Part shown: positions 16,897 to 24,489 of the stretch, in pieces | Numbering within the stretch: the first letter of the stretch is position 1 | Layout: the number at the start of each line of letters is the position of its first letter | Assembly: GCA_041749255.1 (NCBI GenBank) | Contig: JBGTBR010000018.1 | Location: 4,628 to 68,627 of the forward strand | Source of the DNA: JABDLO01 sp041749255 | GTDB lineage: Bacteria > Bacteroidota > Bacteroidia > Chitinophagales > Saprospiraceae | Length of the DNA: 64,000 bases | Direction: 5' to 3' | The notes under the pieces: model-generated | Seen by the model: the letters and a program-made list of their open reading frames with translations, nothing else | Database searches by the model: none | What the model was told of the DNA's origin: nothing | Translations under genes and position numbers: made by a program

Positions 16897-18204
16897 TTAT
16901 GTATATTTTCTGAACTGATTTTCCAGAATGTCAAGGCCTCTATGTAATTGTTCATCTGTGATGACCAGGGGTGAAAGTATCCTAATTACATTTTTGAATG
17001 TTCCAGCGCTTAGTATGATAAGCCTTTCCGCTGCACAACCTTTTACTATCCTGTCACACAAATCGGTATGAGGCTTGCCCGGATCGTTGTCTTTTACCAG
17101 CTCCATAGCAATCATGGCACCAATTCCTCTAACATCTCCTATAACTGGAAAGTCTTTTTTCATATTTTCCAGCCGGGCTTTAACGATTTTACCTACTTCA
17201 AGAGCGCGTTTATTTAAATTGATTTCTTTCATGTATTGAATGGTCGCCAGTGCGGCAACACAGCATATGGGACTTCCGATGTATGTCCCTCCTATGGTAC
17301 CCGGAGCCGCTGCATCCATTATATCGGCGCGTCCAAGAACTGCAGCAATAGGCAATCCAGAGCCCAAGGATTTTGCATACGTGCTGATATCTGGTTGAAC
17401 ATTGTAATGTTGCCAACTTGCCCAATGACCTGTGCGGCAAAAACCACTCTGGATCTCATCCATTATCAGTAGAATGCCATGCTCGTCACAGAATGTACGC
17501 AATCCTTCAAGATATTTTTGGGGGACAGGATTAAAACCACCTTCACCCTGGATGGGTTCGATTATTATGGCAGCCAGGCTTTGAACATCTACCAAGTTGT
17601 GGGCGCTTTCCCAAAGAAGGTTCAACTCAGTTTGCACGAAGTCATCTATGTTCTGCGTCCCACTGTATTTATAAAAATTGGGAAAGGGTATCCTGTACAC
17701 TTCCGGAGAAAATGGCCCGCAGCCGGACTTGTAGTTGATCTTACTAGTAAGGCTCATTGCCATCATGGTGCGACCATGAAAAGCTTCTGTATAGCAAAGA
17801 ATTGCTGGCCTTTTAGTGGCCTGACGTGCTATTTTTATAGCATTTTCTACAGCTTCTGCTCCAGTGCTCACAAGCAATGCCTTCGTTTTCTCACCATGAG
17901 GAAGGATCTCAGTCAACTCTTCGCAAAGTTTTATGTAGGGCTCATAAGTGACCACATTAAAACTGGTGTGCAGGTATTTGCCAGCCTGCTCACGAATAGC
18001 TTCCACAACAGGTTCAGGGCAGTGACCTGCGTTTACAACTCCGATTCCTCCGGCAAAATCTATATGTTCGTGGCCATCCGCATCAAAAATGATTGCCCCT
18101 TTCGCCCCTTTGGCAGTAGCAGTATTAAACACACCAACACCATTGGCAACAATATTTTTTCTCCTCTCCAGAAGTTCCTGGGACAGGGTTTGTTGTTTTA
18201 TCAT
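16897..18204 (-). CDS. Class III aminotransferase (GABA/ornithine type)
   Basis: The 435-residue PLP enzyme has STGAEAVENAIKIAR for phosphate binding, AFHGRTMMAMSLT, the acid motif IIIEPIQGEGGF, LIMDEIQSGFCRTG, and the Schiff-base lysine K278 in STYAKSLGSGLPIAAVLG. This is the pattern of 4-aminobutyrate aminotransferases (GabT), which convert GABA and 2-oxoglutarate to succinic semialdehyde and glutamate; other omega-amino acids are possible. It is the first gene behind the operon promoter, 95 bp upstream of the amidase. With the terminal dehydrogenase gene it brackets the operon as a GABA-to-succinate module. I give no gene symbol because the omega-amine substrate is unproven. Confidence 0.85.
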   Translation of the reverse strand: MIKQQTLSQELLERRKNIVANGVGVFNTATAKGAKGAIIFDADGHEHIDFAGGIGVVNAGHCPEPVVEAIREQAGKYLHTSFNVVTYEPYIKLCEELTEILPHGEKTKALLVSTGAEAVENAIKIARQATKRPAILCYTEAFHGRTMMAMSLTSKINYKSGCGPFSPEVYRIPFPNFYKYSGTQNIDDFVQTELNLLWESAHNLVDVQSLAAIIIEPIQGEGGFNPVPQKYLEGLRTFCDEHGILLIMDEIQSGFCRTGHWASWQHYNVQPDISTYAKSLGSGLPIAAVLGRADIMDAAAPGTIGGTYIGSPICCVAALATIQYMKEINLNKRALEVGKIVKARLENMKKDFPVIGDVRGIGAMIAMELVKDNDPGKPHTDLCDRIVKGCAAERLIILSAGTFKNVIRILSPLVITDEQLHRGLDILENQFRKYT

Positions 18205-18231
18205 ATAAATTAGTTAATTCAAATTAAATTT

Positions 18232-18250
18232 TTGGGGCACCATTGGGGCA
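18232..18250. promoter_or_regulatory. Direct repeat TTGGGGCA, candidate operator
   Basis: TTGGGGCA occurs at 18232-18239 and again at 18243-18250, an 11-bp period that would put both on the same DNA face. The pair lies between the promoter and the aminotransferase start, inside the expected leader, where a bound repressor would block transcription. Confidence 0.4.
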
Positions 18251-18267
18251 ACAGATACGTAGCCTGA

Positions 18268-18299
18268 CAAATATAACTTATTTGGAGGAGAAAACCAAA
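18268..18299 (-). promoter_or_regulatory. Promoter of the seven-gene operon
   Basis: On the minus strand TTTG (18299-18296), exactly 20 bp, then TATATTTG (18275-18268) fits the Bacteroidota sigma-ABfr consensus at every specified position. The expected start of transcription is near 18261, giving a leader of about 57 nt before the aminotransferase ATG. Confidence 0.7.
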
Positions 18300-18422
18300 G
18301 GAAAGTTAAAAAGGGTGTTTGACAAAAGGCAGATTCGCGCAGCTAATTGTATCATTTTGTAAGAATTATCCCTTGTATAACGTTGGAGTTATTACTGTGT
18401 TTCACTTGCCATTAAAATCCCC

Positions 18423-18703
18423 GACCTTCGCGGTTTGTGTAACGACCTTCGTGAAAAATATACCTTCGAGGTTTTACCCTAAAACTTAATAAAACCCAAA
18501 ACTATTAACACGAATTTGAACATTAACTTTTACAGAAACCTCGAAGGTCTTGTAATTCATTAATATCAGCATGAAACCTCGAAGGTCTAATTTTAAACTG
18601 GAAAGTCTTTTCTTTTAAAATCGGCCTGTAACCTCGAAGGTCTTGTAATTAAATCATAAATATCCGGTTGTAACCTCGAAGGTCTTTTTCTTAACCTCGA
18701 AGG
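18423..18703. repeat. Second array of ACCTCGAAGGT repeats
   Basis: The inverted-orientation copies are GACCTTCGCGGTTT (18423), GACCTTCGTG (18444) and TACCTTCGAGGTTT (18461). The direct copies are at 18536, 18574, 18629, 18669 and 18690, with a degenerate one at about 18594. It mirrors the array before the RAYT gene and fills the space between the operon promoter and the stop codon of the PIN-domain gene. Confidence 0.85.
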
Positions 18704-18718
18704 TCTTTTAAAACTGTG

Positions 18719-19132
18719 TTAAATCGTTTCAATATATTGTTTAGCTGTCATAAACGGCAATTTTGAATTTTTAAAATCTCTTAGATTTCTTGTGATGATC
18801 AAATCTTGTCCGTTTACTACTGCAGAAAAATACTGAAGTCCATCTTCGAAATCTAAGATGCTTTCATCATTCAAAGCCAATCCCACAACCTTGTCATCCA
18901 GAGGCAATATATTTACAATCAGCAGAAGTTTCCTGAGTATTGATTTTGCCTTTTTTGTATCCATTTGTCGTCCTAAAACAAAACTTGTATTTGCAATAGT
19001 TAGTGATGATACCGCCAATTCAATTTGCTTTTTATCTGCTAAAGAAAAAAGATTTGCTGCTTCTTCATAATATGGCTCTCTTCGCGATAATAAATCAATC
19101 ACAATATTTGTATCAATAAATAATTTTTTCAT
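18719..19132 (-). CDS. PIN-domain toxin (VapC-like ribonuclease)
   Basis: The 137-residue protein has the PIN fold acids: D7 in LFIDTNIVIDLLSRR, a glutamate in REPYYEEAANLF, D99-region LNDESILDFEDGLQYFSAV and the last acid in IITRNLRDFKNS. PIN toxins cleave RNA and are held in check by a small DNA-binding antitoxin, which here is the upstream gene overlapping by 4 bp. The frame is complete and all acids seem present, so an active pair is likely. It sits between two repeat clusters, an accessory setting. Confidence 0.85.
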   Translation of the reverse strand: MKKLFIDTNIVIDLLSRREPYYEEAANLFSLADKKQIELAVSSLTIANTSFVLGRQMDTKKAKSILRKLLLIVNILPLDDKVVGLALNDESILDFEDGLQYFSAVVNGQDLIITRNLRDFKNSKLPFMTAKQYIETI

Positions 19133-19377
19133 TTATACTTGTCTGATATATGGTCGCGATATTCTTTTTTATAATCAAAATCATCGGGCAAATTAATCAC
19201 ACCACTTAAACTCTCTACCAGAGGAGTAATTATTGTATTTTTTTCATCCTTTTGTTTGGTTACGCTATCCAGATAAGATTCAATCATTTTTGAAAGACTA
19301 ATTTTGTGATTTCGAGCATATTCCTTTGCTCTTTTAATCACATTTTCGTTTAATCTCAATGTCAACTTTGTTTCCAT
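19129..19377 (-). CDS. DUF6364/RHH-type antitoxin
   Basis: The 82-residue protein begins METKLTLRLNENVIKRAKEY and continues ARNHKISLSKMIESYLDSV, the ribbon-helix-helix pattern of DUF6364-type antitoxins. The C-terminal half (NLPDDFDYKKEYRDHISDKY) is acidic and probably wraps the toxin. It overlaps the PIN gene (ATGA) and lies behind a promoter crossed by an inverted repeat, consistent with autorepression. Confidence 0.85.
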   Translation of the reverse strand: METKLTLRLNENVIKRAKEYARNHKISLSKMIESYLDSVTKQKDEKNTIITPLVESLSGVINLPDDFDYKKEYRDHISDKYK

Positions 19378-19400
19378 GTCAAACTATTTAAATAACTTAA

Positions 19401-19439
19401 TGACGTACAAAAATATATACTTTATACGTCATTTGCAAA
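19401..19439 (-). promoter_or_regulatory. Toxin-antitoxin promoter with overlapping operator
   Basis: On the minus strand TTTG (19439-19436), 20 bp, TATTTTTG (19415-19408) matches the Bacteroidota promoter. TGACGTA (19401-19407) and TACGTCA (19425-19431) form a perfect 7-bp inverted repeat that brackets the -7 element, as expected for antitoxin autorepression. The expected leader is about 25 nt. Confidence 0.65.
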
Positions 19440-19489
19440 TTAATAATCACTATTGTTTATTGTCACCTGTGCTAAACTTGCCGTAAATT

Positions 19490-19738
19490 GACCTTCGAGG
19501 TTTTACCCTAAAACTTGATAATACCCAAAGCTAATAACACAATTTTGATCATTAATTTTAACAGAAACCTCGAAGTCTTGTAATTTTAAACCTCGAAGGT
19601 CTTTGCTTCTAAAACACGCCTGTCTGCCAGGGTTATTTGTTAATTGCATAAACGGGCTTACGCCCAAAAGCATAGATTAGTGTTCCAGGTGAAATGTGAG
19701 ATCATCCCCAACCAAAATAAAATACAACCACAAAGGGG
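19490..19738 (+). repeat. Long repeat element, copy C
   Basis: The order matches copy B: GACCTTCGAGGTTT (19490), AAACCTCGAAGTC with one G lost (19565), AAACCTCGAAGGTC (19588), ACACGCCTGTCTGCCAGGG, a GGGC-TTAC-GCCC hairpin, GTTCCAGGTGAAATGTGAGA and AAAATACAACCACAAAG. The segment between the first and third ACCTCGAAGGT units is shorter than in copy B by about 12 bp. It lies about 110 bp upstream of the toxin-antitoxin promoter. Confidence 0.85.
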
Positions 19739-19762
19739 GAGCAAAGGAGTTCGATAATCATA

Positions 19763-19847
19763 CCATCTTTGCGGTTTCCTTTGCGGTTTTTCTTAGCGTT
19801 CTTGGCGTGAACCCCATCACAAGAGCAAGTCGTATAATACTTCGTAA
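19763..19847 (-). repeat. 80-bp dispersed repeat, inverted copy
   Basis: The reverse complement contains CGAAGTATTATACGACTTGC, CTTGTGAT, TTCACG and AAAGGAAACCGCAAAGATGG. The same order occurs on the plus strand at 41859-41935. The copy here has about 15 extra bases around CCAAGAACGCTAAG. No frame is conserved between the copies. Confidence 0.7.
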
Positions 19848-19916
19848 TGATATCAGACCCTAAACCATAAAAAATCCCAAGGGAATGATACATATTTGAT
19901 CATAAATGCACACTTG

Positions 19917-19930
19917 AAACCTCGAAGATC
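19917..19930 (+). repeat. Solitary ACCTCGAAG repeat
   Basis: AAACCTCGAAGATC is a single, slightly mutated copy of the REP-like core, followed by a very degenerate one (AAACATCAAAGCCC) at 19959. It lies just after the stop codon of the T9SS protein gene, reading on the opposite strand. Confidence 0.6.
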
Positions 19931-19981
19931 TTGTATAAAAATCATAAATACCCACCAGAAACATCAAAGCCCTTTATCTTA

Positions 19982-21520
19982 TCACCTGGTAATAAAAATC
20001 TTGCCTGTTAGAGCCCCCTTGCCATCACTCAAGCGGTATATGTACATGCCCTGAGCAATGGATTGTACCGAAACAGCTCCTTTATTCAATGATGGGTCCA
20101 TCATGATTAATTTACCGTGCATATCAAAGATCTGTAACATCATGGGTTGAGTGGATGAGTAGTCAAAATATATGATATCGCGAGCAGGGTTGGGGAATAC
20201 TTTAAATCCTTCTAAAAAATGATCTTCTGTGCTGGTAGTACCTTCTGTGGAATAAAAATACAATAATCTCTCATCGGGCACCCATTGGTCGCCTTCCCAT
20301 ACAAATAGTTCAATGACACTCACTGTGGCCGTAAATCCTCCAAAAAAGGGAGCTACAAGAACATCTTCGAAAGATAAATCTTCATCGTAATAGTAATCTT
20401 CACGTTCATCCGCAACCCACATTTCTGAATTTTCATCCCAGTCAAAGGTTACATATTGTATTAAATTATTGTTATTGTCATAGGAAAATTCTTCCCGAAA
20501 TAAAGCTTCCCATTCGTTGACGCCTAATTCATAGAAAGACTCAGTATATGATGTGAGGTTACCATTTGAATCAAATGTTTGTTCTATTCTGAAAAGAGGG
20601 GACCAATCCATTCCATTGAAATCATAAATGAAATCTACTTCTTCTATAAGGTTTCCATTGGAATCATACGTGAAAGTGGTACGTTCAATAGCAAGCCACA
20701 AGTCTTCTTCTTCAATGTAGGCCTCCTTAATAATTTCTATAAGCTGATCATTGTTGTTATAGGTATATAAATCTCTCGAACCGTCTTCCCACGCCTCAGT
20801 TTCTTCATCCCATATTTCAGTCAACTCCATGGATAAGTTACCATCTACATAAGAATATGTGCTTCTTGAAACAGGGATCAATTTTTCAAGATCATCATCA
20901 TACGATTCATTTACTGAAGACAGCAATAAATTATCATTGTCATATGTATCGTCAGTCTTATTGATCGTCACCCACATATTGTCAATCCATTCCCGAATGG
21001 TTGTATTTGTGGTATTACCGTTCATGTCATATTGGTAAAGTATTTGCAATTCTAGAATATAACCACCTGCGCCATCCGGATAATCAAAAGTTAAAGAAGA
21101 AACCCTTCCATGGCTTTCATATTCAAATGTCCAACGTTCATATATTTCATAGCGATTGCCAAGCCAATCGTAGTCGATGATGGTTTCAACCTGATCGTTT
21201 TCATTGTAAAAAAAATCAAATTTATACAAGGTAGAATAGGACATAGATCCTGGATTGTAGGTTTGAGTCAAAAGGCTATCCATGTAAATTTTGTCATTAA
21301 AAGAACTTCTTTTTTTGACATCTCTTATATACACTTCCAGTATACCCGGATCATGATTTTCTTCCAGTTTTTGTTTGATGCTGCGGAGGCTTTCTGTTTT
21401 TGTCGGTTTCTGAACTTGTTGCCGAAGACGCTCTCCCGGCCTTTTGTTATCGTTTTGAGCAAAAAGGAGTAACCCAAAAATAAGAAAAGGAAAAAGGGTA
21501 ATCATTTTTTTCATAATCAT
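19982..21520 (-). CDS. Secreted repeat protein with T9SS type A sorting domain
   Basis: The 512-residue protein has a signal peptide (MKKMITLFPFLIFGLLLFAQ), a body of about 300 residues built from imperfect repeats of the type YDNNNNLIQYVTFDW and YDSNGNLIEEVDFIY (YD/RHS-like beta strands), and a C-terminal sorting domain from about 435. The sorting domain shows FKVFPNPARDIIYF, MLQIFDMHGKLI and AQGMYIYRLSDGKG, ending in KIFITR. It should be exported by Sec and then by the type IX system and anchored or released at the surface. The repeats suggest a fibrous or binding role; no enzyme is recognised. It stands alone, with a 200-bp upstream gap that shows no clear promoter. Confidence 0.8.
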   Translation of the reverse strand: MIMKKMITLFPFLIFGLLLFAQNDNKRPGERLRQQVQKPTKTESLRSIKQKLEENHDPGILEVYIRDVKKRSSFNDKIYMDSLLTQTYNPGSMSYSTLYKFDFFYNENDQVETIIDYDWLGNRYEIYERWTFEYESHGRVSSLTFDYPDGAGGYILELQILYQYDMNGNTTNTTIREWIDNMWVTINKTDDTYDNDNLLLSSVNESYDDDLEKLIPVSRSTYSYVDGNLSMELTEIWDEETEAWEDGSRDLYTYNNNDQLIEIIKEAYIEEEDLWLAIERTTFTYDSNGNLIEEVDFIYDFNGMDWSPLFRIEQTFDSNGNLTSYTESFYELGVNEWEALFREEFSYDNNNNLIQYVTFDWDENSEMWVADEREDYYYDEDLSFEDVLVAPFFGGFTATVSVIELFVWEGDQWVPDERLLYFYSTEGTTSTEDHFLEGFKVFPNPARDIIYFDYSSTQPMMLQIFDMHGKLIMMDPSLNKGAVSVQSIAQGMYIYRLSDGKGALTGKIFITR

Positions 21521-21721
21521 TGTTTTAGTGATGTTACATCGGGTGATACTAATAATGATCCAATACGGGTCAATTGAAATCTTTCAGCTAAATTAATAGA
21601 AAAAGTATTACAAAAGTTAAGTTTCTGCCATTTTAACTGCAATCATAAAATCTCAGTTGACAAGATTCCTTGAATTCATTTTTGTATATACGTTCCTTTT
21701 TCTTTTTTTTATAAAGGTACT

Positions 21722-22948
21722 TCAGTTAAAATCACCGATTTTAATCATCTCTATTTGTATAGTACTTATTCCTTCTTCATCTGCCGGCAATGTTATGAAA
21801 TTTTGGATGGGAATATATGGTTTTACATCATTGGGAAATGATTTGTTGATACCTAAAATCACTTTGGTCATTACGGATAGATCCGTTGAATTGACTCTGC
21901 CATCTCCATTGGCATCAGCTGCTATCAGCATTTTTTCATTGGCAAAAGGTACCAAACTTAAAATGTGCCTAACCAGAATGACGAGATCTGTTGAATTGAC
22001 GCCCACTGTCGTTGACTTACTATCACTGTATTCAACAAAAATTACCGGATTTTCTATTTCCGGATATTCCATTGAAGGGTATTCAAAAGCAAAAGATTCT
22101 CCATCCCATGAAGAAATCAGATTATAGTTGACTTCTGGATCGGTCATGGATTGTAATTGCAAAGTAAGCGAGTCCTGAGATGGAGAAAAATCTTTTGTCC
22201 ATGTCAGGACTATTTCATACAGTTTTCCATTGTCGTCTCCATCACCGTCACCGTCACCATCACCGTCACCGTCACCATCACCGTCTCCATCGCCGTCCCC
22301 GTCACCGTCACCGTCACCGTCACCGTCACCGTCACCATCACCGTCACCGTCACCATCACCATCACCATCACCATCACCATCTCCATCACCGTCCCCATCT
22401 CCTGAGATCATTCCGGTAGCTCCGGTTGCTGATATTCTATCGCTCAAAATCGACATATTGGCTGCCACATTGTAATGGGTATTGCCACCAGGAGAAATCA
22501 CACTAAAACTGGGTGTACCCCAGTACGAACCAAAAGTTTGTGTTTTGTATAAGTTGGTCACATTCAATGCTCCTCCGGAGGCACTAATTCCCGGAAAAGT
22601 GATGCCATGTTTGGCTTTGTACCCATTGACATCATTATCGTTATCTCCGCCCAATACGGTCATTTCAAAAAATTCAACATCGGCTTTTCCTTCCCCCCAT
22701 TGGACGTATAACGCCTGCACATCTTTTGCGATGGCATTGCAAGGAGGGCAGTCCACAAAAAAGATTTTAATCACAACGGTTTTTCCTTTGTTGAGATAAT
22801 CTTCATACAGCTGATGGGTTTTTCCATCTGAATCCGTCACGGTGAAATCAGGGTGCATTTGTGCAAATGTCCGGTTTAATCCTACGCTCAAAAAGCATAT
22901 GAAAACTGGCAATAAAATTCTATGGCTAAGTATTTGTAATTTGTACAT
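21722..22948 (-). CDS. Secreted thioredoxin-like / Gly-Asp linker / dockerin-like protein
   Basis: The 408-residue protein starts with a hydrophobic export signal (about 10-30). Residues about 30-185 are a TlpA/peroxiredoxin-like thioredoxin fold with the active-site motif CPPC in FFVDCPPCNAIAKDV and the cis-proline loop WGTPSF. A run of about 35 Gly-Asp dipeptides follows, then a beta domain, then two dockerin-like calcium repeats (VNSTDLVILVRHILSL and DANGDGRVNSTDLSVM). Dockerin-like ends in this phylum often mark surface or complex attachment. The redox motif suggests disulfide exchange outside the cytoplasm. The tract's repetitive DNA leaves several other frames open; only the minus frame has domains. 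Confidence 0.75.
   Translation of the reverse strand: MYKLQILSHRILLPVFICFLSVGLNRTFAQMHPDFTVTDSDGKTHQLYEDYLNKGKTVVIKIFFVDCPPCNAIAKDVQALYVQWGEGKADVEFFEMTVLGGDNDNDVNGYKAKHGITFPGISASGGALNVTNLYKTQTFGSYWGTPSFSVISPGGNTHYNVAANMSILSDRISATGATGMISGDGDGDGDGDGDGDGDGDGDGDGDGDGDGDGDGDGDGDGDGDGDGDGDGDGDGDGDDNGKLYEIVLTWTKDFSPSQDSLTLQLQSMTDPEVNYNLISSWDGESFAFEYPSMEYPEIENPVIFVEYSDSKSTTVGVNSTDLVILVRHILSLVPFANEKMLIAADANGDGRVNSTDLSVMTKVILGINKSFPNDVKPYIPIQNFITLPADEEGISTIQIEMIKIGDFN
22235..22402. repeat. Trinucleotide/hexanucleotide tract coding Gly-Asp
   Basis: On the plus strand the tract is a run of CCATCA, CCGTCA and CCATCG-type hexamers. On the coding strand it reads GGTGAC or GGTGAT over and over. Because the period is six bases, gain or loss of units keeps the frame and only changes the length of the acidic, calcium-binding-like linker. 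Confidence 0.9.
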
Positions 22949-23043
22949 ATTATGTAGATTGTTTTCAATAATATGAATGAACCTTTTATGTCAAAGAGAT
23001 CTTCTAACAAAATTACATTAAAATTCATGCCAAAGCATATAAA

Positions 23044-23778
23044 ATGCATCAAATTTTGAGCGATCAGGGTAGGAAAGAGAAAATCACTTACATTGACCTT
23101 GGTCAGATCGCATATAATGAGGCCTGGGAAAAGCAAACTTCTCTGCATAAGGAAGTTGTGCAGTCAAAACTGAATAAAGGAAACTCCATTTTCCAGGTAA
23201 GTGACCATTTTCTTTTGTTTTGCGAACACAATCCGGTTTACACATTAGGGAAAAGTGGAAAAGTGGAAAACTTACTCCTCCAAGAACCGGAACTTGCCCA
23301 AAAAGGCATTGAGTTTTATAAAATCAATAGGGGAGGGGATATCACTTTTCATGGCCCGGGTCAGATTACCGGTTATCCCATTTTTGACCTTGATTTATTT
23401 TTTACCGATGTGCATCGATATGTAAGATGTTTGGAAGAGGTGATCATCCTGACTTTGCGGGAATTTAAAATAGCCGGAATCAGGTTGGAAGGATATACGG
23501 GTGTGTGGATTGCCCCCAAAAAGGAAGGTGAGAAGCACAGGAAAATATGCGCCATGGGTGTTCACTTATCCAGGTGGGTCACAATGCACGGTTTTGCGCT
23601 AAATGTCAACACCGATTTACAATACTACAATTATATCATTCCCTGCGGAATTGATGACAGCAATAAATCAGTAACCTCTATTCAAAATGAGACGGGTGTT
23701 ATGACAGATATGGACGAGGTTAAACATATATTGAAAAAATATTTTTCTTTGGTATTTAATTTTGATTATAAAGAATAA
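23044..23778 (+). CDS. lipB: Octanoyl-[acyl-carrier-protein]:protein transferase LipB
   Basis: The 244-residue protein has the LipB signature RGGDITFHGPGQITGYPI, then KICAMGVHLSRWVTMHGFAL with the catalytic lysine and NVNTDLQYYNYIIPCGI with the cysteine. It moves octanoate from ACP to lipoate-dependent apoproteins in the cytosol, the first step of lipoate synthesis. Length and motifs fit the family. It diverges from the thioredoxin-dockerin gene with a 95-bp gap. No lipA follows. Confidence 0.95.
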   Translation: MHQILSDQGRKEKITYIDLGQIAYNEAWEKQTSLHKEVVQSKLNKGNSIFQVSDHFLLFCEHNPVYTLGKSGKVENLLLQEPELAQKGIEFYKINRGGDITFHGPGQITGYPIFDLDLFFTDVHRYVRCLEEVIILTLREFKIAGIRLEGYTGVWIAPKKEGEKHRKICAMGVHLSRWVTMHGFALNVNTDLQYYNYIIPCGIDDSNKSVTSIQNETGVMTDMDEVKHILKKYFSLVFNFDYKE

Positions 23779-23816
23779 ACTATATATTATTGAAATAATG
23801 TGTTGAATAATTATTG

Positions 23817-23922
23817 TATTTTTGTGTATTATTTTAATCCAAAGAATAAATAAATACTAAGTACAGAGGGTTAAAAGTCGTATTACCCGCCCCATTTACA
23901 AGTCTGAAAGGCGGGTTTTTTC
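23817..23922 (+). ncRNA. Candidate small RNA: promoter element plus terminator, no frame
   Basis: TATTTTTG at 23817-23824 fits the -7 element. About 60 bp later ACCCGCC (23885-23891) and GGCGGGT (23910-23916) form a perfect 7-bp stem with an 18-nt loop followed by TTTTTTC. No open frame lies between. A transcript of about 90 nt is possible. The -33 element is poorly spaced (TTG 24 bp away), and the hairpin alone would also serve as the lipB terminator. Confidence 0.35.
23885..23922 (+). terminator. Rho-independent terminator
   Basis: ACCCGCC pairs with GGCGGGT and is followed directly by a run of six T. It lies 106 bp after lipB and 39 bp before the thioesterase start. Confidence 0.75.
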
Positions 23923-23960
23923 TATTGTAAATTCCAAATTTAATAACTATAATTTTAGCC

Positions 23961-24485
23961 ATGAGTGCGAAGGAAAAACTGGTCAAAGATTCTCATACCA
24001 TAATGACGGAGCTCATCATGCCAAACGACACCAACCCGCTGGGAAATCTCATGGGTGGCAATCTTATGAAATGGATGGACGTAGCCGCTGCCATTTGTGC
24101 ATCCAAACATTGCGAGGCGCATGCAGTTACCGCATCAGTAGATCATGTTTCTTTTCAGAATCCCATAAAACTGGGTGATGTCATCACCATCAATGCCTAT
24201 ATTACACGAGCTTTTAATTCATCGGTAGAAATTTATGTAGAAGTAACCTCCTCTGATATCAAAGGTGGAAATACACAAAAATCGAATCATGCGTATTTTA
24301 CTTTTGTAGCTTTGGACACAGATACTCTAAAACCATTACCAGTCCCTAAACTCAAGCCAGTGTCTACAGAGGAATTGACCCGTTATGAAGGCGCTTCACG
24401 CAGACGGGAATTGCGCCTCATTTTGAGTGGCAGGATTAAACCCCAGGAAGCCAACGAAATAAAAAATTATTTTAAAAATATGTAA
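23961..24485 (+). CDS. Acyl-CoA thioesterase (hotdog fold, YciA/BACH type)
   Basis: The 174-residue protein has the hotdog signature TELIMPNDTNPLGNLMGGNL and WMDVAAAICASKHCEAHAVT, with the catalytic aspartate in WMDVAA, then VDHVSFQNPIKLGDVITINA. It should hydrolyse acyl-CoA esters in the cytosol. The C-terminal 50 residues (TRYEGASRRRELRLILSGRI) are a family tail. It lies just after the terminator hairpin, so it probably has its own promoter, possibly in the AT-rich segment 23923-23960. Confidence 0.88.
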   Translation: MSAKEKLVKDSHTIMTELIMPNDTNPLGNLMGGNLMKWMDVAAAICASKHCEAHAVTASVDHVSFQNPIKLGDVITINAYITRAFNSSVEIYVEVTSSDIKGGNTQKSNHAYFTFVALDTDTLKPLPVPKLKPVSTEELTRYEGASRRRELRLILSGRIKPQEANEIKNYFKNM

Positions 24486-24489
24486 CCTG

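Noticed and set aside
18536..18703. Second CRISPR-like repeat array
   Set aside because: Same short hairpin family, uneven spacing (20-45 bp), and intervening DNA shared with other copies rather than unique spacers.
19702..19893. 63-codon minus-strand frame
   Set aside because: It lies wholly inside repeat element C and the 80-bp repeat and has no conserved content between copies.
22157..22475. Long open frames on the plus strand over the Gly-Asp tract (Ser-Pro, Val-Thr and His-Arg repeats)
   Set aside because: A six-base repeat leaves every frame open. Only the minus-strand frame connects to thioredoxin and dockerin-like domains.
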